From Beaufortia kweichowensis (taxonomy: Eukaryota > Chordata > Actinopteri > Cypriniformes > Gastromyzontidae), in NCBI GenBank assembly GCA_019155185.1, contig CM032813.1, positions 1,980,501 through 2,044,500 on the forward strand: DNA of 64,000 bases, read 5' to 3'. Position 1 is the first letter of the stretch. Every line of letters starts with the position of its first letter. The position numbers were made by a program, and so were the translations under genes. The notes below the pieces were generated by a model. The model saw only the letters and a list, made by a program, of their open reading frames with translations, was not told where the DNA came from and ran no database searches. Shown here piece after piece: positions 12,150-24,574 of the stretch.

Positions 12150-15100
12150 CTATAAAACACAAAAACAGCGATGTATGTCTAAACAATATCCAAAAACAAT
12201 ATCAATATAAATTGATAAAATTGGAGAAAAAACTTTGACATATTATCACAAAAGATTAATTTTAGAACAAATAAAAAATCAGCATTTGCTTACTAAAGAC
12301 GTTTATTTGTTACAAGTCATTTATGTTGCATTATTCTATCTAAACGTTTCCTGCAGTCCAATAGCTAATACAATTTTTTCATTGCACATTTCAGATATAC
12401 AGTGTCATATATAATCACTTTAACTAAATATACATCGTTTCAGGGACCACAATAGCAGACTGACTGAAAAGCACGCAGTCCACAAACTAGTCTTTTCTTT
12501 TGGAAAGACAATGTCAAGATGTACAGATAATCCACATTGCTATGTATTTCCAGCCAAAAATAATCATAGCACATGCAATATACTGTATGCCACATGATGG
12601 TCATGTACATTCATAAAAGATGCTACAGAAAAGCAAAACTCCATCACGTACACATATAGTTTACCTAAATGCCATAAGAATAGTTCAAGCAATTTATCAT
12701 ACACTTCTTAAATAATCTCTATAAAATACACGGTAGAGGACATCTGATGATCTACAGGGGTAAAGCAGCACTTAAAAAACTATCTATGAAATCTATGATA
12801 AGCTTTGAAATTCAGCCATAATGTGCAAAGTGCAAAACTGATTTAAATCAATATGAACAAAGTTTCATAATGAACAGCAAATGTACAGATGCTTTAAGGG
12901 TATAGTTCACCCAAAAATAAAAATAAAATCATTTGCTCATCCTCTTGTTAATGCATGTGTAAATGACTTTCTTTAGTGGAACACAAAAGGAGATGCTTTA
13001 AAGAATAATGCTGATTGGCCCTCACTGTTCCTTTATGAAGTTTGACTGCCTCTGAATGCCATATTATTTTTGTTGTATCTAAAAGAAAATCTCCTTTTGT
13101 GTTTTTTTCAAGACAGAAAGTCTATGTGGTGTAAAAGCAGCTTGAGGGTGATTAAATGATGATAGAATTTTGGGTTCTAAGCTTTCAAGTATGATAACCA
13201 CTTATCCATGATTGACAGACTCGTCTCCCTCCACATTTCTAAGAATGCCTTCAAATCCAAGAGACCCTGAGAAATCAAGCAAATTAGCACACGAGACAAA
13301 TTCGCGCAGGCAAAGAATCTGTTTGTCTTCGATCTGCTTTCCTCTATTAGAAAAAAAGATCAACAGCGCAGCAGACATTGAGGTCAGGGCAAAGACAGCT
13401 TTTCACATTGGCAAGGTTAGCTTAAGACAAGTAAGTGGCATAGTTAATGTTAATCCAGCCATGATGCTGATTATTATTATGAGCGACTGCATGAGATTGT
13501 GAATCAATGACAGACATTCATGCGTAGACCAGCTAGCGTTTTACTCAACGATTGTGTTTCTTAAGCACAACTCTACAGCGAGGCCAAGTGGTTTTGAAAA
13601 CAGAACCCTAACACAAGCCAAGAGCTTTGTTCGGGTCTCCCGTGATGTCAGAATAGACGACTCTAAACGAGTCAATGAACAGATCGGTCCATCTCTGTTT
13701 TTCAGGACCAGAGGCCAGCTTGGCTCTCTGGGCTGCGTAAGCCAATGTAGCTATGGCCTTGGTGTAGGTATCTGGGGTCTTGGCCTCTTGTAGATTGTCG
13801 ATTAAGTTTGCGACGCTCGGTACAGTGTTCGGGATGGGACTGTCCTTTCCCTCTTCTGCAAGGGCGTCATGTATGGGATACCCATTCCACGTAGACACCT
13901 CATCTGTAAGTGAGTGTTGAAACAATAGTTTTAGGGGCCCTCCTAGCAACTGGCTCCGCCTAAAACCATCCAATTGTTTCAAATGTTCAGGTGGTTTGTA
14001 ACACTACGCTGATGCTTTCCTGGGCAGATTTAGCAAATCACATTTATGCATGCTGGACTGCTGGTTTAATGTGGTATTTCCCTGGTTGTCTGGCCAATAT
14101 TTAATTATTTAGGTGAAAATTTTAATAATATGACCTGAGAAGACCTTAAAAGATTTGTTCATTATTTTAATATTCAAACACAGTTTCAAACACAAAATGT
14201 CAATTATAGTACAGTTGTGGTGTGAGGATGAAGAATAAAAACAAAGAATTACATTTATGCATTTGCCATTTTTATCCAAAGCAATGATTTTTGGGTCGTC
14301 AACGCTCTACCAATTGAGCTACACTAGTCATATACATTGAATTGGCTATAAAATTTAGAATGACACATTAATTTTGTCAGATTTGTTAGAGACAGAATAG
14401 AAAAACACTTACCACTTTTACATGGAAGATCAGGGCAAACAATCACTGGATCTAAAACATACAAAAACAATTCATTAAGACCTTTAATACCATTTTTAAA
14501 GGCTTTTTAAAGTCTTTACAGCTGAGTTTACAGGACTCACCTGGACATAGCACAGTCTCAATTCTATCAATGAAATCTTCTGCCACCAGATCAGCGAAAC
14601 GTCTCATGCCCATCACTCTTCCGTCTTTCTTGCAGGCGATGGATTTCAAGCTTTCGTTCTCCTCCGGCTGATCAAACATGTCCCCGATTCCAATGGCGTT
14701 GACGTCAATGCTGGTGTCCGTGCAGAGGTAATTTAGCAGTTTGTCATCGTCGCGGGGGTCGTACCGGCCGTCCGTGATCACCACCACAGTAACGTTAGCT
14801 TTCGCACGCCGGCTGTCACGGATCAGGTTATCGTAGGCGAACTTCAGGGCGGAGGGAGTCCACGTTCCTCCGGCGATCCACTCCAGCTTCTTCACGGCAT
14901 CTTTGAAGGCGGACAGAGAGTCGATTTTGGAGTCGTTGAGGCGAATGGCTTGGAATGTTCCGTTGTGACTGTATTGGACAACACCGACTCTGGTTCCTGA
15001 GGAAAGGAAAGATTTTATTTACATCTCATGCATAGCGAAAAGTGTCATGAACTGAAACGCTCCACAGCTGCTCAGTCTCATCACCTGTCTCAGAATTGGG

Positions 15101-18100
15101 ATCTTTTGCTAATGAGCCCAGTCTGTTGATGGTGTTGATCACAAAGTTCTTCTCCAGGGTGAAGTTTGTCAATCCCACACTCTCTGAGCTGTCAATCACA
15201 AACACAATATCCAGAGCCCCGCATCTCTTTTCACAGTCTGAAACAGAAGAGACGGGCTCTTGTTGAATCGAAGCGACTAAACAGTAGCAAACTGAAAAAC
15301 TTTGACATATGAAGGTTACAAGAATCTTACCACAGCATCCACAGGTCTCTCTGATGTAGTTCATAACATCACATTCCTGAGAAAATAAATTGATATAAAC
15401 AATTAAAGATGCATTTTTAAGTATTTAAAATCTGAATGTTAGTGCTTACAGTAAGACCAGGGTCTCCTTCCGGGCCAGGGTCACCCTGTTAAAAACACAA
15501 TTTCAAATAAGGTAAGTAATGATGTGGTAAGTGGTCATTTCATGTAATGTTTTATGTAATAGAACTCACATCTCTTCCTCCATCTCCTCTAGGTCCTCTT
15601 GGTCCAGGTTCTCCTGCGGGTCCAGGCTCTCCCTATAACATGACAGATCTCTATGATTTGCTGTACATCTAGTTTTGGGGGTCAACATGAAATCAAAATT
15701 GTAATAGTTGATACTGAAGCTTTTTTATATAGTCAGACAATTGAATATATCTATTTATATCTAATATTTAAATTTAACCAAAATCAAGCTGAAAAAGATG
15801 TTCATCATTAAAACAGACATGTCTATGGCAATTTTTATTAACTTGCATGCTTAATTTTGTACAGCATTTTATTCACAATAGTTTGAGGATCCAATAAACA
15901 ATAAACGAGCTTTAGACATATTTAAGTATTTGAAAACCCACATACAGACATCAAGGATAACCAATATTAATGATTTATAATACTGAAAGATAAGACTGAT
16001 AAAATGTTTCTGCCTGTCAGCAACAAAATGTTATGAGGGCCATGTTTCATGCAAACATATGATGATTAGATTTGCTCACAGGTTCTCCTGGGGTTCCCTT
16101 AGGGCCTGGATCACCCTTTGATCCACAGTCTCCTCTGCTTCCTCTTGGTCCAGGTGCACCTTTATCCCCTCTGTCACCCTGTAAAACAAACCAGTAGAAT
16201 AATGCAACTACGTCTATAAAATGACGTCATATGTTGTGATCTGAAACACTCTAAAATGAAGTAATTATGAGAATATTTAAGTGATTACAGTACCGTAGGT
16301 CCTCTCGGTCCAGGATAGCTGAATCCAGGTCTGCCAGAATCACCCTATGACAACAGAAACAGCATCTTCTACTTAGAACAGAATGTTATCTTTATTATTG
16401 AGGTTTAGTGTTAAATTGCATTCATATGAAATGAAAAGCTGTGGTCATGTACCTTTGGTCCTGGGGGGCCGGGGTCACCTCTAGGGCCAGCATCACCTGG
16501 ATCACCTTGTGAACCCTGTAAAAAAGATTTTTGCGTTATTCAGCTAAACTGGTTCTAGAATGCTTATAATGATATCCCACAATCCTGTGCATGTGGTTCA
16601 ACTGTTGGTTGAAAAACACAAAAAATGATGATCGACAGTATTTAAATGAAATTTTTTTATTGCTAATTTACATTTCTTCCAGATTCCCCGGGAGCTCCTG
16701 GTGGGCCTCTTGGTCCTGGAAGTCCAGAGTCACCCTAAAGGTTAAGAAAGTAAACATTTAATATATTTAAGCCAATAAAAATGAATTTATAATAAAGTCT
16801 GCCCCCTAATATGTAACCCTAAAAATGTGCACTCTTAATTTTATAATTTATAATACTCAAATATAATTTAAGTTTCGTACCTTAGATCCTTTGTTCCCAA
16901 CTTCACCTGCAAGACCTCTAGGACCCTCAGGACCTGGCTCACCCTGTCAAATTATAATCCGATTAAACAATACACAGACAACAGCATCATCGGCACTCAA
17001 GAAATAGGCGTTTACATTACATTACATTAAAGTGCCAATTAATTTTTCATTTGCTTTCACATTTTTTATTAATTTTATTAATTTAACTGACCCTCTCTCC
17101 TTTTGGCCCATTCGGTCCAGTGCTGCCTTTGGGTCCAAAGTCACCTCGTCTTCCCTAAAAATCATTGAAAAAACATTACAATTCTGCCACTGGACATCTT
17201 GGTTATTAAATGAGGAATAGGCCATGAAGGTAAAATCGCTTCTCACAGCATCGCCTTTAGGTCCAGGTCCCCCAGGTGGACCCTACAAAACAAAACACAA
17301 AACAATTTAAGTACCAATACATCTACATTATTAAAATTTAAATAAGTAATTTAAACAAATACATACAGCAGATCCTTTCCCACCAGGAACTCCAGGTGAT
17401 CCAGAACTTCCTCTTTCTCCCTGTAGGGGGCGTCAGAGAGCATCATAAAACATGATCAATTGACAATATCAATGTTACGTCTACAGTTGTGAAAACTTAC
17501 TTTGGGTCCAGCATCTCCAGCCGGGCCTGGTGGACCTGGCCTTCCTGGTCGCCCTGCATCACCCTGAGGACAAAGTCAGAAAGCATAACATTATTCATTA
17601 ATAATCTAATTAATAGGCTGATTTTTTATTTATGACATTTATGAGATACCTTATCTCCCACAGACCCCGGAAGACCAGATTCTCCAACATCTCCAGGATA
17701 GCCATCAGGACCCTGTGAAAAACACATTCAACTGTTAGTGACCCTGTTTAACAATAATTGAAATTCTGACACCATAATCCAAAATTTACAAACCTTGTCA
17801 CCCGGGTCACCTTTGCAGCCAGGAGCGCCGATCCTGCCAATTTTTCCCTGTTAACGCAATTAAATTATAATTAAATTTCTTGAGTCAATAAATTACTTAA
17901 CATCACTTTAGACACCAGATCACATAACTAACCTTTTGCCCATCTGTCCCATTGCGACCAGGTAGTCCTCCAACACCCTGAGAGACAAAAAATATATGAT
18001 AAATATTTGAAATTACATGTGACATTTAATTTAATCAAGAAACCAGCTGAAAAACGTACCTTTTTCCCTTGCGCTCCAATTTCTCCCTAAATGTCAGAGA

Positions 18101-20141
18101 ATTAGTGTTAGAAAAGGACTTTGCATGTTTGGTGCATTATGTACATTACAACTTCATCTTAATAATATCTTACAGATAATTCTAAAAACACTCATACCTT
18201 TTCACCTTTGAGACCACGCTCTCCCTAAAAGAAAGAAAGAAAAAAAACCCGATGAGGTTTACAGAGATAATAAAAAAGACATTTCATTGAATATTTGCAC
18301 AGGAGGAAAGTTTGAAACATACCTTAGGTCCAGGATGTCCAATGGGACCTTCAATACCTGGATCTCCCTGTAAATTTTGATATACTGAATTAAAAACGAG
18401 TACTGTTTGGAAGAATTTATAAGTAAGATTTTGTTTACTTTTTTATTTTTCATGAGTTTATACTTACAGGACGACCTCTTTCACCTTTGGGGCCAGCCTC
18501 ACCGTTATCACCTTTAGCTCCCTGTAATAATCAAAATTGATGTCAGATGATAAAAAATGCAGGAAAATTACTTGTCATAGACGCTTGAGATCTTGAGATC
18601 CTCACTTTCTGTCCTCTGTGTCCCGCTGGTCCTGGAGGTCCTGCAGTCTCCAAACATTTCGTAGAGTAGCACTGTGTAAAAAATAAATAAAATTAAGTTA
18701 TAAATCAAATGAAATTTAAAAAAATTATATTGATACAACTTTATCTCATAAGCTCTAAAAGAAAATACATGTTGAAAAAACATCTCACCTCTTGATAAGC
18801 CAGATGAAGCTGTGAGAGAAAAAGACACAAAAGAAACATTTTCATAACATTTCATGTACACTGTATATTTATAAATATATATGAAATGATCATATTTATT
18901 GTACTATTGCAAACCAAAAGTGAGACATTGCATTACCATTGTGTCATAAATCCGGTCAATTGTGGATGTCACTATGACAGGGCGCACTCCCGTGAGGTCA
19001 ACTGCCATGTATTTATTACGATAAACTCCAGCGGGTGAATTAGCGATCTCCCTAAGCCCCCCCTCATCCAGATTCCTGGAAGACGCGACGGAGAAAATTC
19101 TAATGAACTCATCGCGAGCGCGCTCCGCCGCCACTTTGATCCCACCGCACGGGTTTCCCGTCACGTGGCCATCAGTGATGACCACAGCGAAGCGCTTGGC
19201 ATTGGCTTTGGATGGCGAGCGGACCAGCTGTTGGGTCATGTTGGTGATGGCACAGTCAATGTACGTGCCCTTGCCCAGGTACTTGATAGGTTGCAGTTTA
19301 CTGATGAATTCATCCTTACTGGTGATGGCACTGATGATCTCCTGACGCTGAGAGAAGTGAAGACCTCCTACAGACCAGCTGATCTGAACTAAACCTTTGT
19401 AGTTAACATCTTCAAGTTTTCTTGCAAAGGCAGTGGTGAACTGTTTGATGCTCTCTACCAGACTTCCAGGTGGGTTCTCCTGTAGAGCTATGGTCTCCGA
19501 GGTATCAATGACAAAGTATAAGTCGATTGGACATTCAACTTTTTCTGGAAAGACAGAACACACTATTAGGTCTTATTAGTCAACTGTTTCTCTGAAAACA
19601 ACATAAAACGCATTAAAAATCAATATGATGCACCAATAGCAATAATACCCAACATATGAAGAAGAGATGACTCTTCAAAGAACATAAATTGATCATTCAT
19701 GAGAAATATATGAATGTGAATTGAAACATAAACAAATGCTTTAAAAACCTTGAAAGTAACCTCACATGAGTATTTAAACAACCAAATACTGACATCTGAG
19801 CTATCTGTATAATGAAAACCTTTGAGAAAAACTTTAATTTTATGGTAAGCTTGACATTTGTATGGAATTGCCCATACAGAATCAATTTAGTTTGTTTCCA
19901 TACTAAATTGTGGTAAACTGCTGTCATTTTATTATATTTAAAATAAAGTTTATACTATTTTGTTTATACAGTCAGTCATACCCCTTTTCATATCCAGTCA
20001 TATCCTCAATTCAAAGGTTTTATATTGCAGTTTTCATGAACTGAACTTTCACTCACGTGTGCACCCCGTACTGCTCGGAGACTGGCCCTGTGCCACGCTC
20101 ACAAGAACCACGAGGAGGACCAATATTCCCATCATCCTCAT
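11548..20141 (-). CDS. col6a2: Collagen VI alpha-2 chain, complete
   Basis: Secreted matrix chain; pairs with alpha-1 and an alpha-3-type chain to form the collagen VI monomer. Exons: 20149-20057 (ATG 20141), 19544-18937, 18809-18789, 18671-18606, 18521-18468, 18367-18323, 18224-18198, 18086-18060, 17977-17933, 17847-17794, 17712-17650, 17563-17501, 17420-17367, 17282-17247, 17154-17092, 16943-16881, 16734-16672, 16515-16453, 16344-16294, 16178-16080, 15632-15570, 15485-15450, 15376-15331, 15237-15085, 14996-14541, 14444-14412, then 12149-11548. The protein is about 1012 residues, close to human. Signal peptide MRMMGILVLLVVLVSVAQG; VWA N1; Gly-X-Y helix of about 335 residues with the conserved FSYPGPRG interruption and GCKG cysteine; C1 (MNYIRETCGCC, DSSES); C2 ending FIRWIC. 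All phases agree. The start could also be ATG 20135 or 20132, all in frame. Confidence 0.96.
12893..13185. mobile_element. MITE-like element, same family as 24940-25158
   Basis: Starts TTAAGGGTATAGTTCACCC and ends with GAATTTTGGGTTC, an imperfect inverted pair, with ATTTGCTCATCC inside. Lies in the interval between the two alternative terminal exons of col6a2. Confidence 0.6.
13608..13903 (-). CDS. col6a2: col6a2 alternative terminal exon B (2C2a-type tail)
   Basis: A 296-nt exon with acceptor cttacag and in-phase stop TAG (13610-13608), encoding about 97 residues with AYAAQRAKLASG, WTDLFIDSFRVVYSDI and GDPNKALGLC. This strongly resembles the tail of the human COL6A2 short isoforms as I recall it (TAERAKFATG, LFIDTFKLVHRDI, GDPETALALC). 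It joins exon 14444-14412 in the same phase as the C2 exon (GAT instead of GAG), so the two ends are mutually exclusive. The product would be about 910 residues and lack C2. No AATAAA is obvious close downstream; a TTTATT (minus AATAAA) occurs at 12302-12307. Confidence 0.87.
14250..14325 (-). mobile_element. tRNA-derived SINE fragment
   Basis: On the minus strand GTAGCTCAATTGGTAGAG (14321-14304) is a tRNA A-box-like head, followed by GCGTTGACG and then CTTTGGATAAAAATGGCAAA, the tail shared by many fish SINEs and L2-type LINEs. The element is short and truncated. It lies in the col6a2 intron before alternative exon 13903-13608. Confidence 0.65.
14412..15376 (-). CDS. col6a2: col6a2 C1 VWA domain exons
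   Basis: Exons 15376-15331 (ECDVMNYIRETCGCC), 15237-15085 (CEKRCGALDIVFVIDSSES), 14996-14541 (ending VEDFIDRIETVLCP-like sequence) and the short 14444-14412 (VIVCPDLPCKS). MIDAS residues are intact (DSSES; VVVITDGR). The last small exon ends with one base of a split codon and can join either of two downstream terminal exons in the same phase. Confidence 0.93.
15450..18671 (-). CDS. col6a2: col6a2 triple-helix exon block
   Basis: Nineteen short exons in multiples of 9 nt (27, 36, 45, 51, 54, 63, 66, 99), nearly all starting with a Gly codon and ending at a codon boundary, as in fibre-type collagens. The first (18671-18606) carries CYSTKCLETAGPPGPAG, the cysteine-rich lead-in. The cysteine in GAPGCKGDPG (17847-17794) matches the one used for dimer bonds. 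An extra cysteine, RGDCGSKGD, lies in 16178-16080. Several RGD triplets are present. The 99-nt exon corresponds to separate 36- and 63-nt exons in col6a1. Confidence 0.94.
18937..19544 (-). CDS. col6a2: col6a2 exon encoding the N1 VWA domain
   Basis: A single 608-nt exon encodes the whole N-terminal von Willebrand A domain: CPIDLYFVIDTSE with the MIDAS DxSxS motif, GKGTYIDCAITNMTQQL, and VVITDGHVTGNPCGG. It carries no introns, unlike N1 of col6a1, which is split over exons 53732-51837. The domain takes part in collagen VI assembly and matrix contacts. Confidence 0.93.
19627..19881 (+). repeat. Unnamed dispersed repeat, copy B (col6a2 intron)
   Basis: Partner of 2656-2973, about 17 kb away and in the same orientation. 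The blocks occur in the same order with small insertions and deletions, so this is homology rather than chance. It lies in the intron between the col6a2 signal-peptide exon and the N1 exon. Confidence 0.7.
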
Positions 20142-20149
20142 TCTCCTTC
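20057..20149 (-). CDS. col6a2: col6a2 exon 2: start codon and signal peptide
   Basis: The acceptor gtttctttag precedes GAAGGAGAATGAGG. The exon encodes MRMMGILVLLVVLVSVAQGQ and ends SPSSTGCT before donor GTGAGT. The hydrophobic core followed by A-Q-G fits signal peptidase cleavage. The splice acceptor directly upstream shows that a separate 5' UTR exon exists. Confidence 0.85.
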
Positions 20150-22349
20150 CTAAAGAAACACACAAACAGGATGTGTTGACCATAATCTGTTATAAAAACC
20201 CAACATGCTCAGACTGTCTGAAAACATCTGTCATCTTTTAGCAGGGCAAAACAATAAACAGACAGTAAACAGACATAATGACTCATTTTCTGCAAAGTAA
20301 AACTGTCTGTTTAGTTCCAGAAAAGGCTATTAAAATAGGAAACTTTATAGTTTTACATTAAAGCGCGTATGCCTTAATGATCTTATGCCAAAATTGCTGA
20401 ATCTAATAATAATTGAAGCATCTGTTAAAAAAATAGATATATCCACAGGGTCAGCAAGCCAGAAATAATACCTGTTGCAGTCGACACCAATATTAATATC
20501 CAACAGATTACAATTGAATTTGAAATGGCATTGATGTCAATCAATATTGTGTCTGTAAATAAATTATGTTTTCTTCCCTTTTTACTAGTCTTATCTCTGA
20601 TACTGTCACATTATTTTACACTTAAATATGAATTGAAACAACAAGCATAGTTTTATAATAGTTTCAAGATCATAGTTACATTATAGTTTAAGTAGCATCA
20701 GTCATTTCTTGTTATCATCTAATGTTTGTTATCTCTTCCTCTTTATATTTGGATAAAAAGATTTGCTAAATGCTTACATGTAAATCTAACTGTTAATGAA
20801 AGGCAATCAAAGTACTAAAGAGAGAAAGAGAAATCCATTGACAACCAAAAAACATCGCTAAACTACATCCATACACAAATGCACAGTGATGTGAACAAGC
20901 CAGCATGAACCGACGCCTAAAATGGGTGTGGCTTAGCGGCCCGGAAGTTGGTTCTAATTGGTCAGAAGAAACGACAGGTCTCCGTTCTCAGTGCTCGTTT
21001 CCACAAAACTCGGATTTAGGATATTTCCGATCACTAACCCGGAAATAACGTCTGGATTTAGTAACATTAAAGGATTAATGTTACTAATGATTTAGTAACA
21101 TTAAAACACTATTATTAACATTAAAGGAGCGTCGTTACAAACATTATTTATGTTATTATAATAACCTGAATACCAGGTGTGTGGAACACAGCCTAATTAA
21201 CTAATTTATACTATCTAATTTATACATTTTACATATAACATATACTTATATTATTAATTATTATATATTTTATATTGCTAGGTTGAATTTTCATTCAAAT
21301 GCGTAATCATTGTGCCTTTCATTTAATCGATATAACTACACAAATGTTTTTAATAAATAACTTATTCTTACAATTACTACAACCATAGAAAACAAGAGAA
21401 TTTTCAGGTAGAGAAATATTAGGCAATAAAGTTTCACGACGTCACCTGTCCTGTTCAATCCTATTGGAAAGTGGTTTTGGTAATGCCTTTGGCTTGCTGA
21501 GGGAGGGGCTCGATCCTGAGACTTGGCTAACATTATTGGACTACATATATTGGCAGAAAAATCTTATGCTAGGCCTTTACATTGTAAAATCCATACTGTA
21601 CTTAAAACTAATATATTTAATGTATGACATGTTAGAGCTATTAAGTGTTAAAGTCAATACTGCAGAAGTGTGGCCACAAACTCGACTTACATCTTAAAGC
21701 ACTGATGATCCTACAGATCGTCAAGTATTTTGTAAATGCATATATTGCATATAGTATTATACATGCATTACCAAATTTTGTCAAATTCAATTTAAACATG
21801 CCTATTCATTTGTATTAATTTATTTATCTAATTTATTTATATTTCAGAGATTATAGAGGACTGTTTTACAGTTTTATCACATCTATCAACACTGCCAGGT
21901 ATATTATGGCCTACTTTAATAATATAAATTATATGTGATTTTCAATTATTGTTTTTCTGTCACTAAAAAGTTGAGTTTTATACCCAGAAATAACAGGAGA
22001 GCCCAAATAATCTGCATTCAGTTGGATGAGCTATACAATTAAATTACATGACTGACTGCATGCAACACACAAGAGTTGTGACACCAACAAGCAAAAAAAC
22101 AAAAAACAAAAGACGTATATATAGTATAGACATGTAGATCAGTATTTTTTCCAAAACGAAAATACTTAGTAAAATAATAGTTATTTGTTTTTTTAGCTAC
22201 GAAGCAGAAGCGACTTCACTTTCATGCACAAATCAACTCTGTGCTCCAAAGTTAAAGCTCATAGTTCTAAGCATTTCCCAACCAGATCCTGCACTCTTCA
22301 GAAACAAGAACGCACAGCCAAATTTACATGAAATAAAGTCTCCACTTAC
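20150..22349 (-). other. col6a2 intron 1 (proposed), with promoter-like islands
   Basis: A 2.2-kb interval between the proposed UTR exon and the signal-peptide exon. It is mostly AT-rich, but 20915-21010 (GGTGTGGC, CCGGAAGT ETS-type site, ATTGGTCAG CCAAT-type) and 21430-21510 (GACGTCAC CRE-type, CTATTGG) form compact clusters of promoter-type motifs. A short L2/SINE-tail-like piece lies near 20745-20795. No coding exon recognised. Confidence 0.4.
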
Positions 22350-22600
22350 CAAAAATCTTCAGTGTTTTGGCGTTCTGCTTATTTTGTAGGGTTACCAAGC
22401 ATACATTCCGAATGATATAAAAGAGAAATCAGAATAAAGTCCAAAATGGAGCGAATGTTTCAGGAGAAGTTAAGCTGCAGGAGAAGTTTCTTCTGCGCCT
22501 CTCCCAGCTTGAACAGAAGTCTGGTCCCTCCTTCATCAGCGAAAGAGCAGCGCCTCATCAAACTCAGCATCGGTGTAATACCACATCTGTCCACATGGCG
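22350..22600 (-). promoter_or_regulatory. Candidate non-coding first exon and promoter of col6a2
   Basis: On the minus strand the sequence ACACTGAAGATTTTTG is followed by a near-perfect donor GTAAGTGG (22349-22342). This is the best donor found in the 2.2 kb upstream of exon 2, whose acceptor requires a preceding exon. A TATA-like CTTTTATATC lies at 22422-22413, and GC-richer sequence spans 22446-22640. Mammalian COL6A2 also has a non-coding first exon. The exon's 5' end is not known; 22600 is only an outer guess. Confidence 0.5.
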
Positions 22601-22685
22601 GCGCTCTGCATCCACACTGATGGACTGCTCTCTCAACCCCCCTTAATGTTTTGGATGGCTGTTGATAAGAGGAGGGGGAGATGTG

Positions 22686-22688
<3 letters not shown>

Positions 22689-22752
<64 letters not shown>
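22689..22752 (+). repeat. (CA)n microsatellite
   Basis: About 32 uninterrupted CA units, just upstream of the proposed col6a2 first exon. The plus-strand sequence after it (22754-22900, ACCCTACCC, CTAACCCTCACAAAAAC) resembles a dispersed fish repeat that often flanks CA tracts. Confidence 0.97.
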
Positions 22753-22754
<2 letters not shown>

Positions 22755-23591
22755 GTTCAAACCGTATATTGTATGGTGTAACCTTTACCCTACCCTAAAC
22801 CTAACCCTCACAAAAACCTTTCTGCATTTTTACAGATAAACATCGTTTAGTATGTTTAATGATCAATTTTAATCAAAAGGATCATTTTTAAGATTGCAAT
22901 AAGGACAACCTTTTCAATCGACCCCTTTTTCATACTGCAAAATAATTTTCTGCAGAATTTCTTACAGGAACTCTCATGTGGCCTTTCTTCGGTGGAAGTG
23001 CATTAATGAAATGCACATGGCTGAAACATCTGTCAGCAGAATGCCAAACAGCCCCAGTTCAAAGAAATCATTATATTTCTGATTTTTTTCTTGCAAAGAG
23101 CTGTTTTATGAACAATGTATCCGAGTATAACGTTTTGTACAGTTTGAATTTCCTGAGAGTCAAATTATCCAGTCATTCTGTTGCCTTACTCATTTACTTA
23201 AAGTGCACAACAAATTATTTCCAGTAGAGCTGGCGTTGCCAGTTCAGTTTGACAGAGGTAATCCACCAATGAGTCATATTTACCAAAAGATATCCACTAA
23301 CATAAACACACATTCATATTTCACTATCCCATAAACATATTTGCAGACCCAGCAAACTCACGTTTTACTCCCTCTTGCCAAAGCATGCAAACCTGCACGC
23401 ACCTGTACTGTATGTGAACATGAAATACATAAAATAAGCTATAAAGCCTTAGTATTAGTACCATCCAAATTCATTCTGCAATCACATGATCAGGAAAACT
23501 ATTGGTGGTCTCCTGTGCCAACTGTGTGCCATGTGTCCTGTACTGATGGGCAGAGGGGAAGCGACAAAGATTTGGGATTTCCCCTGTTTAA

Positions 23592-23741
<150 letters not shown>

Positions 23742-24515
23742 TCTTCCACATCCTTTCCAAAGTTCCACAGCATTTTATATCACATGCCCAAATATCCCTG
23801 TGAATCAGCGTTACATAAGATAGCATAAGAGCACAGGAAACTCTTTATTTACCAAATGCACGAGAAGCCGTACATAATTCTGCACATACGCTGTAACAAA
23901 CTCTTTAATTCATTAAAAATTATATAGAATATTAAAGCTAATTTATTGATGGTCATTAGAAGAACACATTAGGAACACAGCCTACTCAGTCTAATAGTAG
24001 TTATAGTGGAAAGTAAAGAATTTACAGGGGTTTGGAATAAAACAGGGCTATTAAAATGATTTAGGCATTTAAGCAAATAAAGGACACATATCGATGCCAA
24101 CACAAGTGAGAGGTGCTTTGGCTGGTGCTTCTGCTATTCTTTAACAAGTCAGAGACTTAAACATCAATACACACTACAATCACTAACACCTTTAAACACA
24201 TTTGTGTGCTTCCATTACTTTACAGATGTGCATGGACAAACACACACACACAAGAATAACAACAATGTCCAGCTGGGTTTTGTCTTTTTTCGTATCCTTT
24301 CACTTGTAAATGCTTCGTGTGTGGCATGCTTGTATGCATGCATACATATACTGTAAATCAAGTATAACCACTGTACAAATGTGTACATCTGTTTGCCACA
24401 GTTATCTCTGACCTTCAGCACTTGATCCAGATCACTTCTTTTCACCACTTCACATTATAATGAATCCCTTGTGTTAATATAATACCTTACATTATAACCC
24501 TGTTAATGTCAATAT

Positions 24516-24518
<3 letters not shown>

Positions 24519-24574
<56 letters not shown>
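24519..24574 (+). repeat. Compound (TA)n(TG)n microsatellite
   Basis: About 14 TA units run directly into about 14 TG units. Confidence 0.97.

Noticed and set aside
22780..22812. Telomere-like ACCCTAAACCTAACCCT
   Set aside because: Only two or three irregular units, inside a common dispersed fish repeat; not an interstitial telomere array.
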